Positions 9,886-20,608 of a stretch of DNA of 64,000 bases are shown here, one piece after another (within the stretch, counting starts at the first letter, position 1; every line of letters starts with the position of its first letter). The translations under genes were made by a program, and so were the position numbers. Under the pieces are notes generated by a model. It saw only the letters and a list, made by a program, of their open reading frames with translations. It did no database searches and had not been told where the DNA came from. Source of the stretch: Permianibacter fluminis (GTDB lineage Bacteria; Pseudomonadota; Gammaproteobacteria; Enterobacterales; Permianibacteraceae); assembly GCF_013179735.1 (NCBI RefSeq), contig NZ_JABMEG010000002.1, forward strand, positions 248,001 to 312,000. Reading direction: 5' to 3'.

Positions 9886-10527
9886 ATGACCCGTTTGCGC
9901 CTCACCGAAATGTTTTTCTCGCTGCAGGGCGAAGCCCGCACCGTCGGCTGGCCGACCGTGTTCATTCGCCTGACCGGCTGTCCGTTGCGCTGCGGTTATT
10001 GCGACAGCGAGTACGCGTTTTACGGCGGGGAATACCACGAACTTGAGGCCATTCTTGCCAAAGTCGCGGAGTGGTCACCGCGCTATGTCTGCGTGACCGG
10101 TGGTGAGCCGCTGGCGCAGAAGGGTTGCATCGATCTGCTGAAAGCGCTCTGCGACGCCGGTTATGGGGTGTCGCTGGAAACCAGCGGTGCGCTCGATATC
10201 TCCGAGGTCGATACCCGGGTGTCGCGGGTGGTCGATATCAAGACGCCCGGGTCCGGCGAGGTCGACAAGAATCGCTGGGCCAATCTGCCGCTGCTGACCG
10301 CAAACGATCAAATCAAGTTTGTCCTGTGTGACCGCAAGGATTACGACTGGGCACGGATGAAGCTGGATGAGCATCGCCTGACCCAGACCTGCGATGTGCT
10401 GTTCTCGCCGGTGTTCGGTCGCTTGAGTTATCGCGATCTGGCGGAATGGATACTGGCCGATCGCTTGCCGGTGCGGATGCAGGTCCAGTTGCACAAGCAT
10501 ATCTGGGGCGATGTGCCGGGGCATTGA
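9886..10527 (+). CDS. queE: 7-carboxy-7-deazaguanine synthase QueE
   Basis: This 213-residue radical SAM enzyme has the cluster-binding cysteines C32, C36 and C39 in TGCPLRCGYCDSEYAF and the SAM-binding VTGGEPLAQ near residue 70. It converts 6-carboxytetrahydropterin to 7-carboxy-7-deazaguanine in queuosine biosynthesis. The ATG at 9886 matches the family N-terminus (LTEMFFSLQGEA); a GTG three codons earlier is possible. The downstream queC performs the next step. Confidence 0.95.
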   Translation: MTRLRLTEMFFSLQGEARTVGWPTVFIRLTGCPLRCGYCDSEYAFYGGEYHELEAILAKVAEWSPRYVCVTGGEPLAQKGCIDLLKALCDAGYGVSLETSGALDISEVDTRVSRVVDIKTPGSGEVDKNRWANLPLLTANDQIKFVLCDRKDYDWARMKLDEHRLTQTCDVLFSPVFGRLSYRDLAEWILADRLPVRMQVQLHKHIWGDVPGH

Positions 10528-10575
10528 TTGCCATGGCCACAATTCCCGTCTGAGGACTTTTCAGGAAGCCGATTG

Positions 10576-11247
10576 ATGAATCCGCGCGCTGTCGTTCTGC
10601 TCTCCGGTGGCCTCGATTCCACCACCTGTCTTGCCATTGCCAAATCGCGTGGCTTTGACTGTTATGCGCTGAGTTTCAACTATGGCCAGCGTTCGCAGCA
10701 GGAGATTGTCTTTGCCGAGCGCATTGCCAAGGCGATGCAGGTTCGCGAACACAAAATCATTGATCTGGATCTGTCGCAGATTGGCGGTTCGGCACTGACC
10801 GATCACGCCATCGCCGTGCCGGAGGCGCCGACCAGCGGCATTCCGGTGACCTATGTGCCGGCCCGCAACACCGTGTTTCTGTCGATTGCGCTCGGCTGGG
10901 CCGAGGTGCTCGATGCCCGCCACATTTTCACCGGCGTCAATGCCGTGGATTACTCGGGCTACCCCGATTGCCGGCCGGCCTACATTGCGGCGTTTGAGCG
11001 TATGGCCAATCTGGCAACGCGTGCCGGCGTCGAAGGCCACATGCTGCATATCGAGACGCCACTCATCGCCCTCAGCAAAGCCGAGATTGTCCAGACCGGG
11101 ACGGCGCTCGGCGTCGATTACAGCCTGACCGTGTCCTGTTATCAGGCCGATGATCACGGCCGCGCCTGCGGCCGTTGTGATGCCTGCCGGCTGCGCAAAG
11201 CCGGTTTTGTCGACGCGGGTGTGGCCGACCCGACCCGCTATCAATAA
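10576..11247 (+). CDS. queC: 7-cyano-7-deazaguanine synthase QueC
   Basis: This 223-residue ATP-dependent enzyme has the PP-loop SGGLDSTT near its N-terminus (residues 10-17) and a C-terminal zinc site made by four cysteines ([18 protein letters not shown]). It converts 7-carboxy-7-deazaguanine and ammonia to preQ0. The ATG at 10576 gives [12 protein letters not shown] as in relatives; an upstream in-frame ORF start at 10528 overlaps the end of queE. It is co-oriented with queE and 48 bp away. Confidence 0.96.
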   Translation: MNPRAVVLLSGGLDSTTCLAIAKSRGFDCYALSFNYGQRSQQEIVFAERIAKAMQVREHKIIDLDLSQIGGSALTDHAIAVPEAPTSGIPVTYVPARNTVFLSIALGWAEVLDARHIFTGVNAVDYSGYPDCRPAYIAAFERMANLATRAGVEGHMLHIETPLIALSKAEIVQTGTALGVDYSLTVSCYQADDHGRACGRCDACRLRKAGFVDAGVADPTRYQ

Positions 11248-11438
11248 GTGCAGAAGGCGGCGGTACCGTTCAGTAATCGCACGTTACGGGCCAAGCCGTC
11301 GTTCGCCGTGGCGCCAGACGGCTGACTCCGCGGCGCAAAACTCCTGATCGAGCCTGCGGGTTTGCGGGCGCCTTCACATTGTCATTGCCGGTTCTTCCTT
11401 AGCATCGGGTCTCCACCCACACGGAAAGGGGAGGCAAC

Positions 11439-11921
11439 ATGCGACGCCAAGGAAAAGGGTTTCACCACGCGGCTTGTGCCGCATTCTCACTGGTTCTGTT
11501 CGGTTTCATTCTCGCTGCGGTTTTGCCGCAAACAGCACAGGCGGCCTTGCCGGCGGAACGTTTCGATGAGCCCGATGTGCCGGAGCTCGATCTCAACCGC
11601 GATCGCTGGCAGCGCTTTTTGTCCGCCAGTGCCGCCCGCTATCAGGCGCTGGCCGAAAAAGCCGAAATGCTGCAGGGCCGCTTTGCCGATGATTGCGCCG
11701 AACCAACCTTGATGCTGGCCGATCGGCGCGAATGCCTGCGCGGCGATGTCTTTGCCCGTGCGGCAATGGAGCGCGACGGCATGTCGCTGGACGAATACGC
11801 CAGCGTCTTGCATGCCGCCGTGGCCAACAGCGGCACGCTGCGGCCGTCGGCCAGTCAGCGTGGCCAGTTCCAGCGCCTGCGGGCGGAATGGTGGCCGGAG
11901 CGGCGCACGGCCGGGCAGTAA
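11439..11921 (+). CDS. Small exported protein of unknown function
   Basis: I do not recognise this 160-residue protein. It has a basic N-terminus, a hydrophobic stretch (about residues 13-32) and a likely signal cleavage after AQA near residue 36. The mature part is short, charged and probably helical (RDRWQRFLSASAARYQALAEKAEML), with two cysteines about 17 residues apart (DDCAEP, RECLRGD) that could form a disulfide. A good ribosome site (GGGGAGG) precedes the ATG at 11439. It stands alone between queC and convergent gnd, with about 190 bp of non-coding sequence before it. A periplasmic location is inferred from the signal only. Confidence 0.75.
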   Translation: MRRQGKGFHHAACAAFSLVLFGFILAAVLPQTAQAALPAERFDEPDVPELDLNRDRWQRFLSASAARYQALAEKAEMLQGRFADDCAEPTLMLADRRECLRGDVFARAAMERDGMSLDEYASVLHAAVANSGTLRPSASQRGQFQRLRAEWWPERRTAGQ

Positions 11922-11948
11922 CGGGGTTGAGATAAGCGAATTTCAAGC

Positions 11949-11980
11949 AAGAAAAAAGCCGCGATTGCGACTTTTTTCTT
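11949..11980. terminator. Bidirectional terminator between the unknown exported gene and gnd
   Basis: An inverted repeat with an A-run on one side and a T-run on the other (AAGAAAAAAG at 11949-11958, CTTTTTTCTT at 11971-11980) encloses a short GC stem around a GATT loop, with one internal mismatch. It can serve both converging genes. Confidence 0.65.
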
Positions 11981-12084
11981 GGTCCAGTTTCTTGGACGAG
12001 TTTCTTGATTAGTCTTTCACGATTGTTTTTTCCTCACGGCAGGCGTCGCCTGACGCTGAAATCGCTTTTCCACCGGCTGCCGGT

Positions 12085-13614
<1,530 letters not shown>

Positions 13615-13770
13615 GACACTCCCCACAGGATTGAAGTTGCTAACCGCGTCCTGACTGGTGCGACACGGCGTCCCTGACGGATGCGGAATTTCTGGCCAGT
13701 GTACTGGAAAGACTGAGCGCGGGAAGCCAGTATGGGGGCCCGTCACACGTGCTGATTGAGGAAAAGAGCG

Positions 13771-14652
13771 ATGACCGAATCGAGAAAACCGGCGACTGCC
13801 GATGCCGCGGTTGATCCGTCGCGGCGGGCCTTTGTCACCGCCACGATCAGTGCCGGCTTTGCCGCGTCGGTGGCGCCCGCCATTGGCAGCATGGTGACCC
13901 AGACCGACAGCATCGGTCTGGATGCCGGTGAGACCCGGATTGCGGCTGGCGATATCGAGATGCTGGCGTATTACGCCAAACCGGCTGGCAAACCGGTCGA
14001 CAAACAACAGTTGCCGGTGGTGCTGCTGGTGCAGGAGATTTTTGGTCTGCATGAGCATATTCGCGATCTGGTCCGGCGCCTGGCCAAGGCCGGTTATCTG
14101 GCGATTGCGCCCAATCTGTATCAGCGTCAGGGCGATGCGACGGCCGTCAGCGACATCAATCAGCTGGTGCAAACCATCGTGGCCAAGGTGCCGGACGCGC
14201 AGGTGTTTCGTGATCTTGATGCCGCGGTGGTCTGGGCCGGCGGTCATGGTGGCGATGTCAGCAAACTCGCGGTGACCGGTTTTTGCTGGGGCGGCCGGAT
14301 CACCTGGCTGTATACGGCCTACAGTCCGGCCGTCAAAGCGGCAGTGGCTTGGTATGGTCGGCTGGTCGGTACGGCCAATGAACTGCAGCCCTTGTATCCG
14401 CTCGATGTCGTGACGCAGCTGCATGCGCCGGTGCTGGGGTTGTATGGCGAGTCCGATACCGGCATTCCGCAGGAGTCGGTCGAGAAAATGCGGGCGGCTT
14501 TGGCGGCGGCCGGCAAGCCTTCGGAAATCGTGGTTTACCCCAAAGCGCCGCACGGATTCAATGCCGACTACCGGCCCAGTTATGTCAGCGAATTCGCCGC
14601 CGATGGTTGGCACCGGATGCTGGAATGGTTCCGGAAAAACGGCGTGGCGTGA
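13771..14652 (+). CDS. Dienelactone hydrolase family protein with Tat-like signal
   Basis: This 293-residue alpha/beta hydrolase has the family nucleophile elbow GFCWGGR with Cys172, a likely catalytic Asp in YGESDTGIP and His in PHGFNADYRPSY. The substrate is not predictable. Residues 17-40 (SRRAFVTATISAGFAASVAPA) look like a twin-arginine signal, suggesting export of a folded enzyme, as seen in some YghX-type relatives. GAGG at 13758-13761 precedes the ATG at 13771, which decided the start. It is divergent from gnd and followed by an EamA permease. Confidence 0.85.
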   Translation: MTESRKPATADAAVDPSRRAFVTATISAGFAASVAPAIGSMVTQTDSIGLDAGETRIAAGDIEMLAYYAKPAGKPVDKQQLPVVLLVQEIFGLHEHIRDLVRRLAKAGYLAIAPNLYQRQGDATAVSDINQLVQTIVAKVPDAQVFRDLDAAVVWAGGHGGDVSKLAVTGFCWGGRITWLYTAYSPAVKAAVAWYGRLVGTANELQPLYPLDVVTQLHAPVLGLYGESDTGIPQESVEKMRAALAAAGKPSEIVVYPKAPHGFNADYRPSYVSEFAADGWHRMLEWFRKNGVA

Positions 14653-14766
14653 TAGCCTTGCCCGGCCTGCAAACGGCGCACCCGATGGTGCGCCGTTTCA
14701 TTTTTGCCAGCGAATTTTCCATTCAGCGCCAAGGCGCTGATGCCAACACGGGTGAGTGATATCGCG

Positions 14767-15648
14767 ATGAATGCCGCAGGGTGGGGTTTGTATTTGCTGG
14801 CGGTACTGATCTGGGGCTCGACCTGGCTCCTGATCACCTTCCAGCTCGGCAAGGTGGCGCCGGAAGCGTCCATTGTTTATCGCTTTGCGCTGGCCGCGCT
14901 GGTGATGTTTGGCTGGTCAGCCTGGCGTGGCTTGACGCTGCGGTTCGATCGGGCTGCCCATATTCGTTTTGCGCTGCAGGGCGCGTTCCTGTTTTGCCTC
15001 AACTACGTGCTGTTCTATCACAGCGAACGGTTCATCAGCTCAGGTCTGGTGGCGCTGATTTGCTCCGGCATCGCCTTCTTCAACATGTTTGGCATGCGGC
15101 TGCTGTATGGCCAGGCCATTGCGCCGACCGTTGCGCTCGGGTCGTCGATCGGCATTGCCGGCATCATGGTGGTGTTCTGGCCGGAAGTGCGTGGATTCTC
15201 GGCTGGCCATGCCGGCTGGCTCGGCATCGCACTGGCGGCGATCGCGACGTTCAGCGCCTCCTGCGGCAATCTGGTTTCGGTCAGTCAGCGCCGGGCCAAT
15301 CTGCCGGTACTGCAGTCGACCGCCTGGGCCATGTTGTACGGCACCTTGCTGACCGGCTTGTACGCGCTGCTGGCCGGGATACCGTTCGGCTTCGATTTTT
15401 CCCTGCGCTACCTCGGCTCGCTGGCCTATCTGGTGCTATTCGGTTCGGTGGTGGCGTTCATGAGCTACCTGACCTTGATCGCCCGGGTCGGCGCCGCCAA
15501 GGCCGCCTACGTCAACGTCACCGTGCCGATCGTGGCACTGATCCTGTCGGCGCTGGTCGAAGGCTTCCGCTGGCAGTTGGCCACCTTTGTCGGCATCGGC
15601 CTGTCGCTGCTTGGCAATCTCCTGGTCATGCAGGCCAGCAAGCGCTGA
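14767..15648 (+). CDS. EamA (DMT) family transporter
   Basis: This 293-residue membrane protein contains two EamA repeats of about five helices each; the first opens with WGLYLLAVLIWGSTWLLITFQLG and the second with the stretch after about residue 150 ending GIGLSLLGNLLVM. Members export amino acids, nucleobases or drugs, but the substrate cannot be read from sequence. The ATG at 14767 places the first helix at the N-terminus; an ATG at 14740 is an alternative. It is about 110 bp after the hydrolase gene. Confidence 0.88.
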   Translation: MNAAGWGLYLLAVLIWGSTWLLITFQLGKVAPEASIVYRFALAALVMFGWSAWRGLTLRFDRAAHIRFALQGAFLFCLNYVLFYHSERFISSGLVALICSGIAFFNMFGMRLLYGQAIAPTVALGSSIGIAGIMVVFWPEVRGFSAGHAGWLGIALAAIATFSASCGNLVSVSQRRANLPVLQSTAWAMLYGTLLTGLYALLAGIPFGFDFSLRYLGSLAYLVLFGSVVAFMSYLTLIARVGAAKAAYVNVTVPIVALILSALVEGFRWQLATFVGIGLSLLGNLLVMQASKR

Positions 15649-15758
15649 GTACTGAGGGCGTCTGGGCCGGCTGGAGACCGCTATTCAGCAGCCAGCGGCC
15701 TTGCCAGACCGGGACTAAAGTGCCTGTTTTTGGCTAGGTATTGGCCGCCACACAAGGG

Positions 15759-15764
15759 TATAAT
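15759..15764 (+). promoter_or_regulatory. Consensus -10 box upstream of ndk
   Basis: A perfect TATAAT lies 76 bp before the ndk start in a 190-bp intergenic region. I see no good -35 hexamer at 16-18 bp, so this is a partial promoter call. Confidence 0.45.
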
Positions 15765-15839
15765 TCGCCGTTTTTCCGGGCCGGCCCTGGCGGGCGCGGC
15801 TTTTTCTGCAGATTTTTGCTAGTCCTTTTGGAGTTTTTC

Positions 15840-16271
15840 ATGGCTGTCGAACGCACCCTTTCCATCGTCAAACCGGACGCAGTGGGCAACAACGTCATTG
15901 GCGAAATTTTCACCCGCTTTGAACGTGCCGGTCTGAAGATCGTTGCTACCAAGATGAAGCACCTCAGCAAGGCCGAAGCCGAAGGCTTCTACGCCGAGCA
16001 CAAAGAACGCGGTTTCTTTGGCGCGCTGGTTGGTTTCATGACCTCGGGTCCGGTGGTGATCTCGGTGCTGGAAGGCGAAAACGCCGTGCTGCGTCACCGC
16101 GAAATCCTTGGCGCGACCGATCCGAAGAAAGCGCTGGCCGGCACCATTCGTGCTGACTATGCCGTCTCGGTTGATGAAAACGCTGCCCACGGTTCTGACG
16201 CAGTTGCGTCGGCCGAGCGCGAAATTGCTTACTTCTTCAAAGCCGACGAAGTCTGCCCGCGTACCCGCTAA
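15840..16271 (+). CDS. ndk: Nucleoside diphosphate kinase
   Basis: This 143-residue enzyme transfers the gamma phosphate between nucleoside di- and triphosphates through phospho-His117 in [20 protein letters not shown]. The N-terminus [15 protein letters not shown] and the length are typical of the tetrameric bacterial form. The ATG at 15840 follows GGAG at 15829-15832. It precedes rlmN, the usual gammaproteobacterial order. Confidence 0.98.
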   Translation: MAVERTLSIVKPDAVGNNVIGEIFTRFERAGLKIVATKMKHLSKAEAEGFYAEHKERGFFGALVGFMTSGPVVISVLEGENAVLRHREILGATDPKKALAGTIRADYAVSVDENAAHGSDAVASAEREIAYFFKADEVCPRTR

Positions 16272-16310
16272 GCCGTTCGGTTTCTAGCGGACGTTTTTGC
16301 CGGACAATGC

Positions 16311-16362
16311 TCGCAGACGCTGTTTGCAGGCGTTCTTTGCAGATGTTGTTCGCAGACGTAGA
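16311..16362. repeat. Four 13-bp degenerate tandem repeats between ndk and rlmN
   Basis: GCAG cores begin at 16313, 16326, 16339 and 16352, exactly 13 bases apart. The units read TCGCAGACGCTGT, TTGCAGGCGTTCT, TTGCAGATGTTGT and TCGCAGACGTAGA. They begin about 40 bp after the ndk stop and are followed at once by a large hairpin. Confidence 0.75.
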
Positions 16363-16386
16363 TTGAAGCCGTAGTGTGTAGCAAGC

Positions 16387-16419
16387 ACATCGTGAAACCG
16401 GCATCCGGTTTCACGATGT
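16387..16419. terminator. Perfect 15-bp hairpin between ndk and rlmN
   Basis: Positions 16387-16401 and 16405-16419 are exact reverse complements with a 3-base CAT loop. There is no T-run after either arm, so it is not a standard intrinsic terminator; it may stabilise the ndk mRNA 3' end or be a protein site. Type is given as the closest fit. Confidence 0.55.
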
Positions 16420-16493
16420 TGCCAAAGCCTGTAGCAAGGTAGAAATCCTGTAACAAGGCCGTCCTGTCAGTGCACAGGGCAATGGAGTATTTG

Positions 16494-17609
16494 ATGACTG
16501 CAGTTGCAACGCCCGGCAAAGTGAATCTGCTGGGTCTCGATACCAACGGACTGGCCGAGTTTTTTGCCAGCATTGGCGAAAAACCGTTTCGCGCCACCCA
16601 GGTCCTGAAATGGATCCATCAGCACGGTGCCGATGATTTCGACACCATGTCCAACCTGAGCAAAGCGCTGCGGGAAAAGCTCAAGGAAACCGCTGAAATC
16701 CGCGGCCCGGAAGCCGTCACCGAACAAGTGTCCGCCGATGGCACCATCAAATGGGCCTTGCGCCTCGAAGGTGGTCAGCTGGTTGAAACCGTCTTTATTC
16801 CCACCACCGATCGCGGCACGCTGTGCGTGTCGTCGCAAGTGGGTTGCGCGCTCGATTGCGCGTTCTGCTCGACCGCCCAGCAAGGCTTCAATCGCAACCT
16901 GACCAGCGCTGAAATCATCGGCCAGGTCTGGCATGCCACCCGCCGTCTCGGCGCCGTTGCCACCACCGGTGAGCGCAAGGTCACCAACGTCGTGATGATG
17001 GGCATGGGCGAGCCGCTGCTCAATTTCGACAACGTGGTCACCGCGATGGGCATGATGCTCGACGACAACGCCTATGGCCTGTCCAAACGTCGGGTCACGC
17101 TGTCCACGTCCGGCGTGGTGCCGGGCCTGGAAAAGCTGATTGACCATATCGACGTCGCGCTGGCGCTGTCGCTGCATGCGCCAAACAATGCGCTGCGTGA
17201 CGAGCTGGTGCCGGTGAACAAGAAATATCCGATCGAGGTGCTGCTGCCGGCTGTGCAGAAGTATCTCGACAAATCGCTGGCGGCCCGTACAGTCACCATC
17301 GAATATGTGATGCTCGACGGCGTCAACGATCAGGATGTCCATGCCCGCGAGCTGGCCCGGTTGCTGAAAGACATGCCGAGCAAGATCAACCTGATTCCGT
17401 TCAACCCGTTCCCGCAAACGCGGTTCAAGTGTTCCAGTGATGAACGAATTGAGCGGTTTGGCCAGATTTTGATTAACGCCGGCTTTACCGTAGTGACCCG
17501 GCGCACCCGCGGCGATGATATCGACGCGGCCTGTGGTCAGCTGGTCGGCAAGGTCAATGACCGGACCCGCCGCACCCAGCAAAAACAAATACCGATTTCT
17601 GTTCAGTAA
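16494..17609 (+). CDS. rlmN: Dual-specificity 23S rRNA/tRNA m2A methyltransferase RlmN
   Basis: This 371-residue radical SAM enzyme methylates A2503 of 23S rRNA and A37 of some tRNAs. The cluster cysteines are C118, C122 and C125 in [16 protein letters not shown], and [15 protein letters not shown] and CGQL segments of the family are present; the C-terminal Cys in DAACGQL is the methylation-cycle cysteine. GGAG at 16484-16487 selects the ATG at 16494 over the in-frame start at 16470. pilW follows after 53 bp. Confidence 0.96.
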   Translation: MTAVATPGKVNLLGLDTNGLAEFFASIGEKPFRATQVLKWIHQHGADDFDTMSNLSKALREKLKETAEIRGPEAVTEQVSADGTIKWALRLEGGQLVETVFIPTTDRGTLCVSSQVGCALDCAFCSTAQQGFNRNLTSAEIIGQVWHATRRLGAVATTGERKVTNVVMMGMGEPLLNFDNVVTAMGMMLDDNAYGLSKRRVTLSTSGVVPGLEKLIDHIDVALALSLHAPNNALRDELVPVNKKYPIEVLLPAVQKYLDKSLAARTVTIEYVMLDGVNDQDVHARELARLLKDMPSKINLIPFNPFPQTRFKCSSDERIERFGQILINAGFTVVTRRTRGDDIDAACGQLVGKVNDRTRRTQQKQIPISVQ

Positions 17610-17662
17610 ACGAGCCGGAAACAAGACCGGCCCAATAAAACCGGCATGAGGAATGGAACGCG

Positions 17663-18436
17663 ATGAAGCAATGCCTGACCGTCTGTGTATTGATGTTGTG
17701 CCTCGCTGCGTGCAGCAGCGCGCCGAGCAGTCAACCCGACAATCTGGCATCCGACAAGCGCGAGAAGGCCGCGGAAGCGCGGTTGGCTGCCGCATCCGGC
17801 TATCTGGACGCCGGCCAAATGGAGCGGGCCAAGTTCCATCTCGACAAGGCGTTGCAACACGCACCTGACAATGCGAACGTGCAGGCAACGCTCGGTTATT
17901 ACTACTCGCTGGTCAGTGAAAACAAGCGGGCCGAAGAGCATTTCCAGAAAGCCTTGCGGCTGGATGGGGACAGTCCGGGCGTGCTGGATTTGTACGGCGT
18001 CTATCTCTGCCGTCAGGGCAAGTACAGCAAGGCGCAGGAATTGTTTGAACGTGCCATCGCCATTCCATCGAACCCGAAAATGGCGTCAGTGATGGAGAAC
18101 GCCGGTCTCTGTGCGCTGCGCAGCAATGCCCCGGAAAAAGCCGACGAGTATTTCCGGCGGGCGCTGCAACACAATCCGAAGCAAGCCAACGCGTTGCTGG
18201 AAATGGCCAATCGCGAGCTGGAACAGCAGCGACTGGAGCGGGCCAAAGGGTATTGGGATCGATTCAAGGAAGTCGGACGCGATACCCCGCGTTCGTTGTG
18301 GGTGGGTATTCAGTTAGCACATGCGTTGCGCGACAAGGACACCGTTGCCAGCCTCGGCCTGAAACTGGAGCAGATCTTCCCGGACTCGGAAGAAGCTGAT
18401 CTTTACGCAGATAAAAAACAACAATGGCGGAATTGA
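17663..18436 (+). CDS. pilW: Type IV pilus biogenesis/stability lipoprotein PilW (PilF)
   Basis: This 257-residue lipoprotein has the lipobox LAAC at residues 14-17 and about six TPR motifs (from AEARLAAASGYLDAGQMERAKFHLDKAL onward). PilF/PilW is the outer-membrane pilotin that places and multimerises the PilQ secretin. Its position between rlmN and rodZ is the conserved gammaproteobacterial one and implies the cell makes type IV pili, though no other pil gene is in the window. The 3' end overlaps the rodZ start by 13 bases. Confidence 0.93.
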   Translation: MKQCLTVCVLMLCLAACSSAPSSQPDNLASDKREKAAEARLAAASGYLDAGQMERAKFHLDKALQHAPDNANVQATLGYYYSLVSENKRAEEHFQKALRLDGDSPGVLDLYGVYLCRQGKYSKAQELFERAIAIPSNPKMASVMENAGLCALRSNAPEKADEYFRRALQHNPKQANALLEMANRELEQQRLERAKGYWDRFKEVGRDTPRSLWVGIQLAHALRDKDTVASLGLKLEQIFPDSEEADLYADKKQQWRN

Positions 18437-19410
18437 CCACTGAAGCGGCGCCGGTTGCGGCGCCGCGAGTCGGACCGGGCGCCCGGCTGAAAGCCGGACG
18501 GGAAGCGCAAAAGCAATCGCTGGAGCAGGCTGCGCGGCATTTGCGGCTGGATGAACCCACGCTGGCCGCAATCGAATCGGATCACTATCCGGCGCACGTG
18601 CCGTCGACCTTTTTGCGCGGCTATTTGCGCGCCTATGCCAAATGGCTGGAATTGCCGGCCGACGAAATCGTCGCGGCCTATAACGAACAGCAGCCGAATG
18701 AAGCAACGCTGGCCGGTTTGAAAAGTTTGTTGCCGTTGCCTGAAAGCGGTCGCAGTCGCAGCAGCAAGTGGTTGTGGCTCAGCATGCTGGCCATTGTGCT
18801 GATCGTGGTTGTGGTCGCGGTGATCAAGCTGTCGCCGGGAAATTGGCTGGAGCAAATGCGCTTGGCAGACAGCAGTGTCAGTGCCACAGACAGCACGGCG
18901 ACGTTGGCGCTGCCGCCGGAAACCACCAGCGGCGAACTGTCATTGCAGCTGGCGCCGGAAGAACCGGTGACCGACGCCGAAGTGGTGCCGGAAGCGGAAA
19001 CCGAAACGGCTGCGAGCACCGAGAGCGTCGCGGCCAAGCCGGATCCGGCGACGAAGCCAAGTGAGAGCGCCAGCAAGCCGGCGACCAGCAACAGCCCAGC
19101 CACGTCGGCAAGCGTCGTTCCGGTGAGCACGTCAGCAGCGGAGCCGGTCAGCGGTAGCGGTGAGTTGCTGGAATTTGCGTTTATTGAAGACTGCTGGATT
19201 CGGGTGACCGATGCCGGCGGCAGCGTGTTGTCGGTAGGCATCAAGCAAAAGGGCAATCGGATTCGCTTGTCCGGTCAGGCGCCGCTGACCGTGGTGCTCG
19301 GCAATCCGAGTGGCGTGCAATTGCGGCACAACGGTCGGCCGATCGATTTGACCGCTTATCCGGGCGGTCGGCCGGCAACGCTGACCGTGCAAACGGCAGC
19401 CAGTGAATGA
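18424..19410 (+). CDS. rodZ: Cytoskeletal cell-shape protein RodZ
   Basis: This 328-residue protein has an N-terminal Xre-like helix-turn-helix domain (about residues 15-80), one transmembrane helix (about 116-135: WLWLSMLAIVLIVVVVAVIKL), a long Ser/Thr/Ala/Glu-rich periplasmic linker and a C-terminal DUF4115 domain (about 240-328: FAFIEDCWIRVTDAGGSVLSVGI). RodZ links MreB to the elongation machinery. The gene overlaps pilW, suggesting coupled translation. Confidence 0.93.
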   Translation: MAELTTEAAPVAAPRVGPGARLKAGREAQKQSLEQAARHLRLDEPTLAAIESDHYPAHVPSTFLRGYLRAYAKWLELPADEIVAAYNEQQPNEATLAGLKSLLPLPESGRSRSSKWLWLSMLAIVLIVVVVAVIKLSPGNWLEQMRLADSSVSATDSTATLALPPETTSGELSLQLAPEEPVTDAEVVPEAETETAASTESVAAKPDPATKPSESASKPATSNSPATSASVVPVSTSAAEPVSGSGELLEFAFIEDCWIRVTDAGGSVLSVGIKQKGNRIRLSGQAPLTVVLGNPSGVQLRHNGRPIDLTAYPGGRPATLTVQTAASE

Positions 19411-19455
19411 TGATGGCGCGGCCGCAAGCCGCGTCGTGACGAGTATCGAGGACAT

Positions 19456-20592
19456 ATGAAAGGGCAGTCGTGGATCGTACGGCGCAAAACGCGCCAGATT
19501 CGGGTGGGCAATGTCCTGGTCGGCGGTGATGCGCCGATCAGCGTGCAAAGCATGACCAATACCGAAACGACCGATGTCGATGCGACTGTTGCGCAGATCG
19601 TGCAGCTGGCCAACGCCGGTGCCGATATTGTCCGGGTTTCGGTGCCGACCATGGACGCGGCCGAGGCGTTCAAAATCATCAAGCAGCGCTCACCGGTGCC
19701 GCTGGTTGCCGATATTCATTTCGATTACCGCATTGCGCTGAAAGTGGCGGAGTACGGGGTCGATTGCCTGCGCATCAACCCGGGCAATATCGGCAAGGAA
19801 GAGCGGGTGCGGGCGGTGGTCGATGCCGCGCGTGACAAGGGCATTCCGATTCGCATTGGCGTCAATGCCGGTTCGCTGGAAAAAGATCTGCAAGAGAAAT
19901 ACGGCGAGCCGACACCGGAAGCCTTGGTCGAGTCGGCGTTTCGACACATCGACATGCTCGACAAGCTGAATTTCCACGATTTCAAGCTCAGCCTGAAATC
20001 GTCGAACGTGTTCATGGCGGTCAGCGCGTATCGACTGATTGCCGCGCAAATTGATAATCCGCTGCATCTGGGCATCACCGAAGCTGGCGCCTTCCGCACC
20101 GGCACGGTGAAGTCGTCGGTGGGCCTCGGCATGCTGCTCGCCGAAGGCATTGGCGACACCATCCGCATTTCGCTGGCGGCCGATCCGGTCGAGGAAGTGA
20201 AAGTCGGCTGGGACATTTTGAAGTCGCTCGGTTTGCGCAACCGCGGCGTCAACATCATTGCCTGCCCGACCTGTTCGCGCGCCGAGTTTGATGTCATTGG
20301 CACGGTCAATGAGCTGGAGCTGCGGCTGGAAGATGTCCGCGAGCCGCTTGATGTCTCGGTGATCGGCTGCGTGGTCAACGGCCCAGGTGAAGCCGGTGAA
20401 ACCGATGTCGGTCTGACCGGTGGCTTCAGTGGCTCGATGTTGTATTTCGACGGCGAGAAGCACGAGAAGATTCCGAACAACGACATCATCGACCGGCTGG
20501 AAAAAGCCGTGCGCGGCAAGCTGGCCGAGCGGGAAGCGCAGCATGCGGCCGCGGCCAAAGGTGCCGAGCGGCTGACAGTAAAAAACGCCTGA
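19456..20592 (+). CDS. ispG: 4-hydroxy-3-methylbut-2-enyl-diphosphate synthase (flavodoxin) IspG
   Basis: This 378-residue iron-sulfur enzyme of the MEP isoprenoid pathway has the N-terminal TIM-barrel start ([30 protein letters not shown]) and the C-terminal cluster-binding region with [11 protein letters not shown] and [12 protein letters not shown], giving three conserved cysteines. GAGGA precedes the ATG at 19456. It lies between rodZ and hisS as in most gammaproteobacteria. Confidence 0.97.
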   Translation: MKGQSWIVRRKTRQIRVGNVLVGGDAPISVQSMTNTETTDVDATVAQIVQLANAGADIVRVSVPTMDAAEAFKIIKQRSPVPLVADIHFDYRIALKVAEYGVDCLRINPGNIGKEERVRAVVDAARDKGIPIRIGVNAGSLEKDLQEKYGEPTPEALVESAFRHIDMLDKLNFHDFKLSLKSSNVFMAVSAYRLIAAQIDNPLHLGITEAGAFRTGTVKSSVGLGMLLAEGIGDTIRISLAADPVEEVKVGWDILKSLGLRNRGVNIIACPTCSRAEFDVIGTVNELELRLEDVREPLDVSVIGCVVNGPGEAGETDVGLTGGFSGSMLYFDGEKHEKIPNNDIIDRLEKAVRGKLAEREAQHAAAAKGAERLTVKNA

Positions 20593-20608
20593 ATGGAATG
20601 AATGATTG

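Noticed and set aside
11248-11438. Possible tRNA or riboswitch in the gap after queC
   Set aside because: I searched for a T-loop GTTCGA-type motif and matching acceptor stem and saw none; only small GC-rich inverted repeats are present.
16467-17888. A 473-codon minus-strand frame opposite rlmN
   Set aside because: It lies antisense to an intact rlmN and shows no family motif.
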